A stretch of DNA of 11,207 nucleotides, taken from contig SFJB01000057.1 in the NCBI GenBank assembly GCA_004555145.1, positions 1 to 11,207 of the forward strand, read 5' to 3'. This DNA is from Bacteroidales bacterium (GTDB lineage Bacteria; Bacteroidota; Bacteroidia; Bacteroidales; UBA932). Both the position numbers and the translations under genes were made by a program. A model generated the notes under the pieces. The model had not been told where the DNA came from and did not search any database. It worked only from the letters and a program-made list of their open reading frames with translations. Shown piece after piece: positions 1-8,015 of the stretch. Positions within the stretch are counted from its first letter, which is position 1. Every line of letters begins with the position of its first letter.

Positions 1-959
1 CCACATACTTCCGCCATTGGTGGCAAAGGTTGCATAGTCAGGTGCTCCGACCATTACCCAGATTGCTTCCGTGTTGGCTGGGCTGACTATGTTCGCTGCC
101 ACGAACAGGTCTGAAATGACATTGCCGTCCAGGTCTTCGTTCGGAATGCCGTAGTTGGAGCCGCTGACGCCTGGCAGGCGGACACCGAAGCGATCTGTCA
201 TCAGCGGATGATGGTTGATGACTTCACGTGCGACCTTGGCTGCATCCTGGAATGCCTGCTTGTTGTCTCCGTCCTCGACGCCGAAAGCCAGATAGGCCTC
301 GGCAAGGAACATGCGCGTCCGTACTGGGCTTTCACGTCCCAAGGCAAGCCTTCATAGGCTTCCTGCAGGTCTGAAATGGCAGCCGAATAGGTGTCGATGC
401 GGGAAGCACGTACATAGGCATAGTTCGGGGTCTCGGAATACTCCAATACCAGAGGGACACCTCCGAACAGTTCGCCAAGACGCAGATACGAAAGGCCGCG
501 AAGGAACTTCGCCTCTGCGATCACGCGCGCTTTTTCAGCTTCTGACGGCCAGCTTACTGCATCCATTTTGCTCAATGCAAGATTGGCATAGGAGATAATC
601 TTGTAAAATTTGTCCCAAAAACTCTTTGGAAGACCGGAATCTGCGGACCAGGCAGCCTTGAAATTGCTCATATGTGAGCTCATTCCGAGGGAGAACTTGT
701 TGTCCGTCATATCAGTGCCGGTTGAAATGTTGTAGGAGATGCCCATACCCATGCTGTTCGGGAAATAAAGCTCTTCGAATTCGAAGTAGCCTGTCCTGAG
801 GGTGTTGACCACCTGGTCAGAAGTGTTGTAAGCGTTGGCTATGGTCAGCGCTGCCTTCGGCTTCTCCGTAAGGAAATCCATATCTGACTCACAGGAGCTG
901 AGAGTGACGCCCAAGAGAAGCGCGCCGGCCAGGCCCAGAAAATATTGTTGAATTTTCAT
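1..959 (-). pseudogene. susD: SusD/RagB-family outer-membrane lipoprotein, frameshifted and cut by the window edge
   Basis: This is the glycan-binding SusD partner of the adjacent SusC; SusD proteins form the surface lid over the SusC barrel. Residues 1-23 form a lipoprotein signal ending in the lipobox LSSC (Cys23), followed by acidic residues (ESDMD) that suggest surface export. The helix motif around 151-172 (KFLRG...LFGGVPLVL) is typical of the SusD N-terminal domain. The open frame runs from 959 to a stop at 201, but SusD-like sequence ends at Ala216 (codon 314-312). It resumes in another frame from 312 to base 1 (104 codons: MFLAEAYLAFG, then VAREVINHHPL, then IPNEDLDGN). Family members usually have about 5-6 more residues here (GRA-TKGAA-type before the next helix), so a loss of 3n+1 bases is inferred. 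It starts 26 bases after the susC stop, so the two are co-transcribed. The remaining C-terminal part lies outside the window. A sequencing or assembly error is a real alternative to a pseudogene. Confidence 0.85.
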
Positions 960-985
960 TTCTATTCCAATTTATGTTTCGTGTA

Positions 986-3900
986 TCAGAGGGTTACATT
1001 GATTCCGAGGGTGATGGCTCTCGGAATGCCGATAGAGAACGCATTACGGGACTGAGGGTCGCTCATCTTCCACTTTGGAGCTATGAACAGCAGATTGCGG
1101 CCGGAGAGCGTAGCGCGGGCGCCTTTGATTCCGATTTTGCTGACGAAGCGGTTCAGATTGTAAGAAACTGAGAGGTCCTGGAGGCGGATGTGCGCGAATG
1201 AATTGTATACGGCATACCTGCTGTCGTTCACGTTCGGTGCAGGATAAGTGTTATTTGGCTCCTGAGCCGTCCAGAACGGGATGTCAATGACCGTGCAGGA
1301 TGCGGTGGTGTCAAACGTCGAGTAGGCGAAGGTGTTGTTGGCCAGGCCATATCCGCCACCGCCGAAAATACCCTGAATCATAATGTAGAACTGGAAGTCA
1401 CCCCAGCGGATGGTGTTACCCCAGGACAGGCGGAAGTTCTCGTCTCCGTAGCCCAGAATCTGCCTGTCATCCGGAGATGGATTGTCGGTTTGTTCTCCGT
1501 CGATGGTGTAGTATATAGGGCGGCCGGCATTGATGCCTTCCTGGAAAATGCCCTCGGTACGGTAACCGTAGATGGTGTTGATAGGATATCCGATGAAGAG
1601 TCCCTTGGTAAGGTCGTCCTGTCCGTCACCGTACAGATCGACAATCTTGTTGCGGTTAAGGGTGAAGATCCAGTTGGAAGACCAGTTGAGCTCGCCTTTC
1701 TTCACGTTGACCGTGTTCAGGTTGATTTCGACACCGTTGTTGTCCACTCTACCCATTGTTGCCTTCTGGGTGGTGATGCCAGCGGTCATAACCGGAATGT
1801 TGCGGTTGAAGACCTGGTCGGTAGTCTTGGAAAGATATGCGTTGACGTCGACATGGATGCGTCCACGGAGGAAATCAGCTTCGAAACCGCCGTTCCACGA
1901 TGTGGTGGTCTGCCATCCGAGGGTAGGGTTGCCCAGTTCGGACAGACGCTGTCCCCAGTGGATCACTCCGCCTTCATAGTTAGGGATGCCACCGCCTTTT
2001 GCCAAGGCAATTGTGGAAAGTGTTCCGTAAGGAGAAATGGTCTGCGCGCCGTTCTTACCCCAAGACAGCTTGAGCTTGAGGAAATCCAGCCAGCGGACGT
2101 TGTCTTTCAGGAATTTCTCATTGGAAACGGTCCATGCGGCACCTATTGCAGGGAAATTACCCCACTTACGCTCATTGCCGAATACGGAAGAACCGTCACG
2201 GCGGAAAGAGGCGTTGAAGTGGTAGGTGTCCTTGTATGAGTAGATTATACGGGCGAGATAGCCGACATCGGTATGCAGAACATAGGTAGGATTGGAAATG
2301 CTCTTGTTGTCGGCATTGCCCAGTCCATACCAACCCAGAAGAGTGTTGCCGGCGGCGTTGAATCCCTTGCCGGTCTGGGACTGGTAGGTGGATTCCGCGC
2401 TGTCGCGGGTATATACCAGAGAGGCGCTTACATAGTGCTTGCCGAAAGAGCGGGTGTAGCTGAGAATGTTGTCGATTACCCAGTTCTCGGAAAGCGAGTG
2501 GCTGATAGAACCTTCCGCATTGGACAGGTTGTAGTATTCAGAAGTCTGTCCCAAGCCTTCCCAGTCATTGGAAAGAAGCACAGGGGACGAATTCTCGTAA
2601 GTGAAACTGTAGTTGTCCGAATTGACCTTGGTGTAAGAAGCGTTCAGGCGATAATTCAGACCCTGCACCCAAGGAATGTTGATGCTAAGGTAGCCTCCCA
2701 GATTCAGGTTGAACCTGCGGTTATCCTTGTCATACCCTACCTGGCTGTTCCAGAGCGGGTTGATTGTAGATGAGTTGACACCATCCACATAATAGCGAAG
2801 CGTCTTGCCGTCCGGAAGGTACGGTTCCATATAAGGAGACTGGTTCACGCGGGATGAGGCTGAGACGTGGTCGTCCACGGTATTCGTGTAGGCCATGTTG
2901 GCACCGATCTCGATGTCCTTGGTCACTTTCGTGCTCAGGTTCATCGATATGTTGTTGCGAGAGAATTCATTGCCTACCATAATACCCTTCTGGCCGGAAT
3001 GGCCGAGGGCGACATAGTAATTGGAATTCTCCGTGCGGCCGGAGAAACTCAGGTTGTAGTTCTGTGTGTAGCCGGTTCTGGTGACAAGATCATACCAGTC
3101 CGTGGTTTCGCCTGCTTCATAATTTGCCTTTTCAAGGAAAGACATCCAGGAAGTGTTGGTAAGATCTTCGATACCACGGCGCGCATTGCTGAACTTGATG
3201 TAGTCCTCAGGAGAAAGGAAGCGCTGCCTGTAAGAAGGCGCGGAGAACTGGTGGGATGTGGAGAAATTGATGATCGGTTTACCCTCAGTCCCCTTCTTGA
3301 GGGTGATCATAAGAACGCCGTTCGCAGCTTTTGAACCATAGGCGGCCAGCGAAGTGGCATCCTTGAGCGCACTGATCGATTCGATGGAATTAGGATCGAT
3401 ATCCTCCAGGTTGCCGGTGTATATTACACCGTTCACTACGAGTAGAGGAGCAGTACTTGTCGAGTTGATAGATTTGCGGCCGCGGACCATAATGCTGGAG
3501 GTGGAACCCACGGTTGCGGATTCGGCGCCCATGATAACGCCGGACAGGCGGCCTCGGATCATATCGGATGCGTTGGTCAGGCCAAGGTCGGCCACCGGAG
3601 AATCACTCATCTTCATAACATCCACAGATCCGGTGAAATTCTTGGCACGGGTCGTTCCGTAACCGATGACGACCACTTCTTCCAACATTTCACGGTCTTC
3701 CTCCATCGTCACTTTCATCTGTGCCGAAGCCGGAACCTCCTGAGTGAGGAAACTGACTGAGGAGAATACAAGAATGGATCCTTCCGGAACAACGATCTGG
3801 AAAGTTCCGTTCAAATCGGTTACCACACCATTGGTGGTTCCCTTCTCAAAGACACCGGCGCCAATCATCGGGTCGCCGTTCTGGTCCACGACCGTACCGC

Positions 3901-3988
3901 TGACCTTGAGATTCTGGGCAGAAAGTGCCAGGGTCATCAAGGAGAGACAGACAGCGATGAACGCTTTTCTGAAAAAGTTTTGAGTCAT
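986..3988 (-). CDS. susC: SusC/RagA-family TonB-dependent outer-membrane transporter
   Basis: This is an outer-membrane beta-barrel that imports oligosaccharides using TonB energy, paired with the SusD lipoprotein encoded just downstream. The 1000-residue length is normal for SusC. Residues 1-24 are a signal peptide ending ALSA-Q. A CarboxypepD_reg-like domain spans about 28-95 (VSGTVVDQNGDPMIGAGV). The TonB-box-like segment EEVVVIGYG lies at about 103-111. The plug domain runs to about 235 (MIRGRLSGV, VRGRKSIN, DIDPNSIESISALKDATSLAAYGSKAANGV). The rest is beta-barrel, ending in a hydrophobic terminal strand (ITLGINVTL). No internal stop or frameshift is visible. It has its own promoter-like region with an operator-like motif upstream (4037-4102), so it probably starts a second PUL transcript. 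The family is certain; the substrate is unknown. Confidence 0.97.
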   Translation of the reverse strand: MTQNFFRKAFIAVCLSLMTLALSAQNLKVSGTVVDQNGDPMIGAGVFEKGTTNGVVTDLNGTFQIVVPEGSILVFSSVSFLTQEVPASAQMKVTMEEDREMLEEVVVIGYGTTRAKNFTGSVDVMKMSDSPVADLGLTNASDMIRGRLSGVIMGAESATVGSTSSIMVRGRKSINSTSTAPLLVVNGVIYTGNLEDIDPNSIESISALKDATSLAAYGSKAANGVLMITLKKGTEGKPIINFSTSHQFSAPSYRQRFLSPEDYIKFSNARRGIEDLTNTSWMSFLEKANYEAGETTDWYDLVTRTGYTQNYNLSFSGRTENSNYYVALGHSGQKGIMVGNEFSRNNISMNLSTKVTKDIEIGANMAYTNTVDDHVSASSRVNQSPYMEPYLPDGKTLRYYVDGVNSSTINPLWNSQVGYDKDNRRFNLNLGGYLSINIPWVQGLNYRLNASYTKVNSDNYSFTYENSSPVLLSNDWEGLGQTSEYYNLSNAEGSISHSLSENWVIDNILSYTRSFGKHYVSASLVYTRDSAESTYQSQTGKGFNAAGNTLLGWYGLGNADNKSISNPTYVLHTDVGYLARIIYSYKDTYHFNASFRRDGSSVFGNERKWGNFPAIGAAWTVSNEKFLKDNVRWLDFLKLKLSWGKNGAQTISPYGTLSTIALAKGGGIPNYEGGVIHWGQRLSELGNPTLGWQTTTSWNGGFEADFLRGRIHVDVNAYLSKTTDQVFNRNIPVMTAGITTQKATMGRVDNNGVEINLNTVNVKKGELNWSSNWIFTLNRNKIVDLYGDGQDDLTKGLFIGYPINTIYGYRTEGIFQEGINAGRPIYYTIDGEQTDNPSPDDRQILGYGDENFRLSWGNTIRWGDFQFYIMIQGIFGGGGYGLANNTFAYSTFDTTASCTVIDIPFWTAQEPNNTYPAPNVNDSRYAVYNSFAHIRLQDLSVSYNLNRFVSKIGIKGARATLSGRNLLFIAPKWKMSDPQSRNAFSIGIPRAITLGINVTL

Positions 3989-4011
3989 ATAAAGATTAAT
4001 TAGTTAGTGCT

Positions 4012-4027
4012 GCAGCCAATAGGCTGC
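4012..4027 (-). other. Small hairpin in the susC 5' leader
   Basis: On the transcript strand the sequence reads gcagcc-tatt-ggctgc, a perfect 6-bp stem with a 4-base loop. It ends 23 bases before the susC ATG, within the leader expected from the candidate -7 box at 4044-4037. It could affect translation or stability of the susCD message. The structure is plain in the sequence; any function is inference. Confidence 0.4.
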
Positions 4028-4036
4028 TGATTGTTG

Positions 4037-4044
4037 GCAAAGTA
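4037..4044 (-). promoter_or_regulatory. Candidate -7 box of the susC promoter
   Basis: The minus-strand octamer TACTTTGC (4044-4037) approximates the Bacteroidota -7 element TAnnTTTG; read one base earlier it is TTACTTTG. No good -33 TTTG lies at the usual distance, which would fit a promoter needing an activator. The same TAnnTTGC form, followed by a similar gc(c)aaca(a)tca stretch, occurs upstream of the esterase gene at nearly the same distance from the shared bipartite motif. Confidence 0.45.
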
Positions 4045-4069
4045 ACAATAACATCCGCGCACGAGACCG

Positions 4070-4102
4070 CGATTCCGTTTCTTTTTTGCTGAATTCGTCC
4101 CG
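4070..4102 (-). promoter_or_regulatory. Bipartite operator-like motif upstream of susC (copy 2)
   Basis: The minus strand reads CGGGACGAATTC (4102-4091), 12 spacer bases, then ACGGAATCG (4078-4070). The identical 21 motif bases with the identical 12-base gap occur at 9188-9156 upstream of the CE1 esterase gene, while the spacers differ. The halves share ACG(G)AAT with starts 20 bp apart (AAT to AAT 21 bp), like direct half-sites of AraC-type activators. The motif lies 25 bases upstream of the candidate -7 box. A shared activator site for the PUL is inferred; the regulator gene is not in the window. Confidence 0.65.
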
Positions 4103-4105
4103 TTG

Positions 4106-4140
4106 GGATGCCATTATTGTTCCGAATAATAATGGCATCC
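4106..4140 (-). repeat. Perfect inverted repeat: 16-bp stem, 3-base loop
   Basis: The arms 4106-4121 and 4125-4140 pair over all 16 positions (one G-U) around a CCG loop. The outer part is ggatgccatt and the inner part is AT-rich. No T-tract follows on either strand, so it is not a classic intrinsic terminator. It lies between the carboxylesterase stop and the susC promoter region and ends three bases from the operator-like motif. It could mark the 3' end of the upstream transcript, act as an RNA-stability element, or be a palindromic protein site. Confidence 0.6.
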
Positions 4141-4157
4141 GCGGAATTGGCTGATTA

Positions 4158-4199
4158 TCAAATTGGCCCGCTCCATTCAGTGGAGCCGGCCCAGTTTGA
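4158..4199 (-). repeat. Long imperfect hairpin after the carboxylesterase gene
   Basis: The arms 4158-4175 and 4181-4199 form a GC-rich stem (gctcca/tggagc next to a 5-base loop, then ggcc/ggcc and tcaaa/tttga outward) with one mismatch and one bulge. It begins about 26 bases after the carboxylesterase stop codon on the transcript strand. No T-run follows. Together with the hairpin at 4106-4140 it probably defines or protects the 3' end of the esterase-GH3-carboxylesterase message. That role is inferred from position only. Confidence 0.5.
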
Positions 4200-4225
4200 A
4201 AAATAAGAGTTTGTAGTCCGTATCA

Positions 4226-5680
4226 TTATTTCTTGGTAGCAGCAGCCATCATTGCCATAAAATCCGGCTGTTCCTTGATGATAGGCTTACCCATTGCAGA
4301 AGCGTCCGACGACTCGTCTTCGCTGAGTTTGAAAATCATATAATCCGGATGGTCGACGGTATAGGCTCTCCAACCCTCGCCGGGATTACCGCTTTTGAAG
4401 AAATTGGTCCAGCAGTTGCTCATATGCTCCGCCAGTTCATAATCCGCACGGGTGAACGGACGGTCGCTCCGGTCAAGGGACTTGAAGGTGTACCACAGTT
4501 CAGATGAGTGGAAGGCGCCCTTCATATCGTGGGAACCTGCCTCGTCGTCAGGAAGAGGACGGGCGAACTGATAGGCGTAAACCGCTTTGCCTGCTTTGTT
4601 CCGAAGTTCACAGAAAAGATCGATTCCATTGGTCAACACGCCCATATCATCCAGCGTGAATCCTATCATATAAGGGATGTCCTTGATCTTGCCTTCGCGT
4701 GCGGCATCGTCAAAACTCTGGGGTGATACCCAGCCGTCCACAATTGGACTGGTCTGAATACCATTCCATTTGCCTGTCTCCTCCCGGTATCTCCGGTTTA
4801 TGTTGAAGATATCCTCTGCAGAAGCATTCCTCATCTTCTCGATAGTATCATATCCTGCCCAGTCAAAGATCCGTTTGTTGTTTTCCGCAATCTTTTCCAG
4901 CCCCGTAGCCTGGAGCATAGGACGGTCGGTAACGCCGCCACCGCTCTGGATGACGGCTTTTTTGATCAGGTCGCCCGTCATCGGCGAACTGACAAGGTTC
5001 TTTACGCTGCCGGCGCCGGCGCTCTGTCCTACAATCGTGATATTGTCCGGGTCTCCTCCGAAAGCGGCAATATTATTATGTACCCACTTCAAGGCGGCAA
5101 TCTGGTCCAGCAGGCCATAGTTTCCGGAGACGTGATGCTCATTTTCTTCGCTCAGGAAAGGATGGGCAAGGAAGCCGAACACGCCCAGGCGGTAGTTGAA
5201 CGTTACCAGCACGACATCCTTCGATGCCCATGCCTTTCCGTCCATCTCGGGCTCCCATCCCCAACCGGATGTATAGGCGCCGCCGTGAATCCACAGGGCG
5301 ACAGGGAGCTTGCGGTCTTCTTCTCCCGGGGCCTTGGTCCAGACGTTCAGATACAGGCAGTCCTCGCTGAATTCAGGATCTCCCTCAAAGAAGAATTCCG
5401 ATGTATAGCCGCCCGGCTGATGTTTTTCCTGGAGGCTCGGAGCGCCGAACGTGTCGGCGAGCTTTACTCCTTTCCACGGAGTTACAGGCTGGGGAGCCTT
5501 CCAGCGCAGCTCGCCGACCGGAGCGGCGGCATAAGGGATGCCCTTATATACATACACACCTTCCAGCGTGGTTTCCACGCCTTTGACTTTGCCCCCTTCG
5601 ACTCTGACTATGGTCTTGTCTTGGGAACAGGCTGTAAGCACAGCTGTCAATATAGCGATGGAATATAAGATTCTATTCAT
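4226..5680 (-). CDS. Type-B carboxylesterase lipoprotein
   Basis: This is an alpha/beta-hydrolase of the carboxylesterase type-B family (COesterase), predicted to remove acyl esters from the PUL substrate. Of 484 residues, 1-18 form a lipoprotein signal with lipobox LTAC (Cys18). The family signature EDCLYLNVW is at 106-114 and the oxyanion-hole motif HGGA at 132-135. The nucleophile elbow GQSAG at 218-222 gives Ser220. The probable acid is Asp344 or Asp345 (GFTLDD) and the probable base His391 (GAFHSSELWYTF). The acid-to-base distance is short compared with classic para-nitrobenzyl esterases, but the GAFHSSELWY form matches PUL-type members from gut Bacteroidota as I know them. The start codon lies 21 bases after the GH3 stop, so it is the third gene of that operon. 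Two hairpins follow it. The ester specificity (acetyl, feruloyl or other) is not readable. Confidence 0.93.
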   Translation of the reverse strand: MNRILYSIAILTAVLTACSQDKTIVRVEGGKVKGVETTLEGVYVYKGIPYAAAPVGELRWKAPQPVTPWKGVKLADTFGAPSLQEKHQPGGYTSEFFFEGDPEFSEDCLYLNVWTKAPGEEDRKLPVALWIHGGAYTSGWGWEPEMDGKAWASKDVVLVTFNYRLGVFGFLAHPFLSEENEHHVSGNYGLLDQIAALKWVHNNIAAFGGDPDNITIVGQSAGAGSVKNLVSSPMTGDLIKKAVIQSGGGVTDRPMLQATGLEKIAENNKRIFDWAGYDTIEKMRNASAEDIFNINRRYREETGKWNGIQTSPIVDGWVSPQSFDDAAREGKIKDIPYMIGFTLDDMGVLTNGIDLFCELRNKAGKAVYAYQFARPLPDDEAGSHDMKGAFHSSELWYTFKSLDRSDRPFTRADYELAEHMSNCWTNFFKSGNPGEGWRAYTVDHPDYMIFKLSEDESSDASAMGKPIIKEQPDFMAMMAAATKK

Positions 5681-5701
5681 ATTGAATTCTTTTTATAGTG
5701 A

Positions 5702-7957
5702 TTATATCCTTACCTCAGCCTGCTGGCGGATGTCGTCGGAGGCGGCACCGAGAAGGAGGACGAGTTTGCCGTGCTCCAGGTCCCAGGCGTTCTTGTCCAC
5801 GTTCCAGTAACGCAGGTCCTTGAGCGGAATCTCGAGGGTGACGGTCTTGGTCTCACCGGCGGCGAGGGTGATGCGGTCGAAGGCTTTGAGTTCCTTTGCC
5901 GGCCACTCGACGGTAGCGTCAGGACGGGCAACGTACAACTGTACGATTTCGTCGGCAGTCATATTGCCCTTGTTGGTAAGCTTGAAGCTCACTTTTACAA
6001 CGTCTTTCCTTGCGGACGCCTTCATTGCGCCGTACTCGAAGTCAACATAGGAAAGACCGTGGCCGAAGGCGTACATCGGCTTCACGTTCTTGGTGTCGAA
6101 CCAGCGATAGCCTACGAGGGAGCCTTCAGTGTACTTGGATACCGGCTTAGGGAGCGAATTGAGGAAGGCCTGGCGCTCGGCCGGGGTCATCTTCAATACA
6201 TCCTGGCGGTACATCAGGGAGAACAGGTCTCCGCCGGCATTCGATCCAGGGAAGTTTCCGAGGGCATAGGCAGGGGAGTCCTCGAGTTTCATAGGGAAGG
6301 TGAAAGGAAGTTTGCCGGAAGGGGCGATGTCGCCGAAGAGTACCTCGGCGAGGGCAGTTCCGCCTTCTGTACCGTTCCACCAGCCCTGTACAATTGCCGG
6401 GCTTACCGGTTCGAGCTTACGCAGGTCGGTAGGGCCGCCGGAGATAAGGACGGTCACGAGCTTAGGGTTGGCTGCATAAAGGGCAGCGACAAGTTCGTTC
6501 TGGCCGGTAGGCAGGTCTATGTTGCTGCGGTCTCTGCCTTCTGACTCAATGTTTTTGTTTGTTCCGCCGAAGAAAATCACTAGGTCAGCTTCCTTGGCAA
6601 GGGCAACTGCTTCTTCGACCAGGGACGGATCGGCAGGCTCGTCGATTGCGGCTGCCTCAAGAGGATTAGGTTTAGTCGGGGCGGGTCCCCAGCGCTGGCC
6701 CGGATAGTTCTTGTATCCCGGAGCATAAGACACCTCGACGTCATTGCCGGCACGCTTGCGTATACCTTCGAGCGGAGTGATTTCATAGAGGGCCTTGACA
6801 CCGGCGCCCATACCGCCGGACTGGGTCTTCAATACCGCATTCTGCCCGATGACAGCAATCTTCTTCACGCTCTGTGCAATAGGGAGCAAACTGCCCTGGT
6901 TTTTGAGGAGGACGATGGATTTCTCAGCGACCTTCCTGGCAATTTCCTGGCACTCCGGCTGGGATGTCATCTTGGTATTGGCTACGTCATCAGGAATAGC
7001 CTCGATGGCGTATCGTACGCGAAGTATCTGCTTAACCTTCTCGTCAACCATCTCCTCAGTGAGCTTGCCTACCTTGATGGAATCGATTACAGGCTGTCCG
7101 AGGTAGTTGGATCCCGTCATCTGGACGTTAAGTCCGTGGAGCATCGCGCCCATAGTGCTGTGGGTGCCGCCCCAGTCGGAGACTGTGAATCCCTTGAAGC
7201 CCCACTCGCCGCGGAGAATCTCGTTCAGCAGGTGCTCGTTTTCGGAGCAGTAGTCTCCGTTCACCTTGTTGTATGCAGGCATAACGCTCATTGCTCCTCC
7301 CTCGACGACGGCGCTCTCGAACGGTTTGAGGTAAATCTCACGGAGGGTGCGCTCATCGATTTGGGCGTCCACGCTGCCGCGGTTGGTCTCCTGGTTGTTC
7401 ACGGCAAAGTGCTTGATACACACAGCTGTACCCTTGTCCTGCACGCCGAGGGTGTACTGGAGGGAGAGTGCAGCGGAAAGTATAGGATCCTCACTCAGGT
7501 ACTCATATGTACGGCCTCCCACAGGCAGGCGCTGGATATTTACGGCTGGGCCAAGGATGACATCCTTGCCGCGGAGACGAGCCTCAGTGCCCATACCTGT
7601 GCCGTAAAGGTAGGCCATTTCCCTGGACCAGGTGGCTGCAAGGGCGCTACCGGTAGGGAAGTATGTGGCGGAGTCGAGTTTCCAACCGGCAGGCTGGAAG
7701 CCGTTCGGGACACCTTCCTCGCGGATACCGAAAGGACCGTCGGCGTATTTCATGTCGGCGATGCCGAGACGCTCCACGCCGGCGGAGGACATGTTGGTCT
7801 TGCTGTGGAGCATTTCAACCTTCTCCTCCAGAGTCATCTGGGCGATGATGGCGTCGATCTCCTTGTCGTGGACGGTGAGCCTGTCCTGAGCGGAAGGCGT
7901 GGTGGTGCAGGCGGCGGCAAGCAGAGCGCCGGCTGCGAATACAAACAATTTTTTCAT
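5702..7957 (-). CDS. Glycoside hydrolase family 3 (beta-glucosidase-like) lipoprotein
   Basis: This is a predicted exo-acting retaining glycosidase that trims non-reducing ends of imported oligosaccharides. The ATG at 7957 gives 751 residues with a lipoprotein signal and lipobox AAAC (Cys17). The frame stays open upstream to 8134, but an earlier start would bury the signal peptide and overlap the preceding gene, so it was rejected. The N-terminal TIM-barrel domain carries GGRTYEYLSEDP (147-158), KHFAVNNQETNR (182-193) and the nucleophile motif VSDW with Asp261. The second domain holds ESEGRDR (471-477), with Glu473 the likely acid/base. A fibronectin III-like domain occupies about 668-740 (ADEIVQLYV...KELKAFDR). 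The length and the GGR..E..SEDP motif favour the BglX-type beta-glucosidase group; xylosidase activity is a possible alternative. No acidic residues follow the lipid Cys, so a periplasmic location seems likelier than the cell surface. It sits 58 bases after the CE1 gene. Confidence 0.95.
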   Translation of the reverse strand: MKKLFVFAAGALLAAACTTTPSAQDRLTVHDKEIDAIIAQMTLEEKVEMLHSKTNMSSAGVERLGIADMKYADGPFGIREEGVPNGFQPAGWKLDSATYFPTGSALAATWSREMAYLYGTGMGTEARLRGKDVILGPAVNIQRLPVGGRTYEYLSEDPILSAALSLQYTLGVQDKGTAVCIKHFAVNNQETNRGSVDAQIDERTLREIYLKPFESAVVEGGAMSVMPAYNKVNGDYCSENEHLLNEILRGEWGFKGFTVSDWGGTHSTMGAMLHGLNVQMTGSNYLGQPVIDSIKVGKLTEEMVDEKVKQILRVRYAIEAIPDDVANTKMTSQPECQEIARKVAEKSIVLLKNQGSLLPIAQSVKKIAVIGQNAVLKTQSGGMGAGVKALYEITPLEGIRKRAGNDVEVSYAPGYKNYPGQRWGPAPTKPNPLEAAAIDEPADPSLVEEAVALAKEADLVIFFGGTNKNIESEGRDRSNIDLPTGQNELVAALYAANPKLVTVLISGGPTDLRKLEPVSPAIVQGWWNGTEGGTALAEVLFGDIAPSGKLPFTFPMKLEDSPAYALGNFPGSNAGGDLFSLMYRQDVLKMTPAERQAFLNSLPKPVSKYTEGSLVGYRWFDTKNVKPMYAFGHGLSYVDFEYGAMKASARKDVVKVSFKLTNKGNMTADEIVQLYVARPDATVEWPAKELKAFDRITLAAGETKTVTLEIPLKDLRYWNVDKNAWDLEHGKLVLLLGAASDDIRQQAEVRI

Positions 7958-8015
7958 ACTATGTTTTATAATATTATTACTATGGTAGTTATACATCTTC
8001 TGCCACGCTTGCCGA

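Noticed and set aside
2584..2594. Third occurrence of GGGACGAATTC, on the plus strand inside susC
   Set aside because: It is within coding sequence, in the opposite orientation, and lacks the ACGGAATCG half at the 12-base spacing, so it is probably chance.
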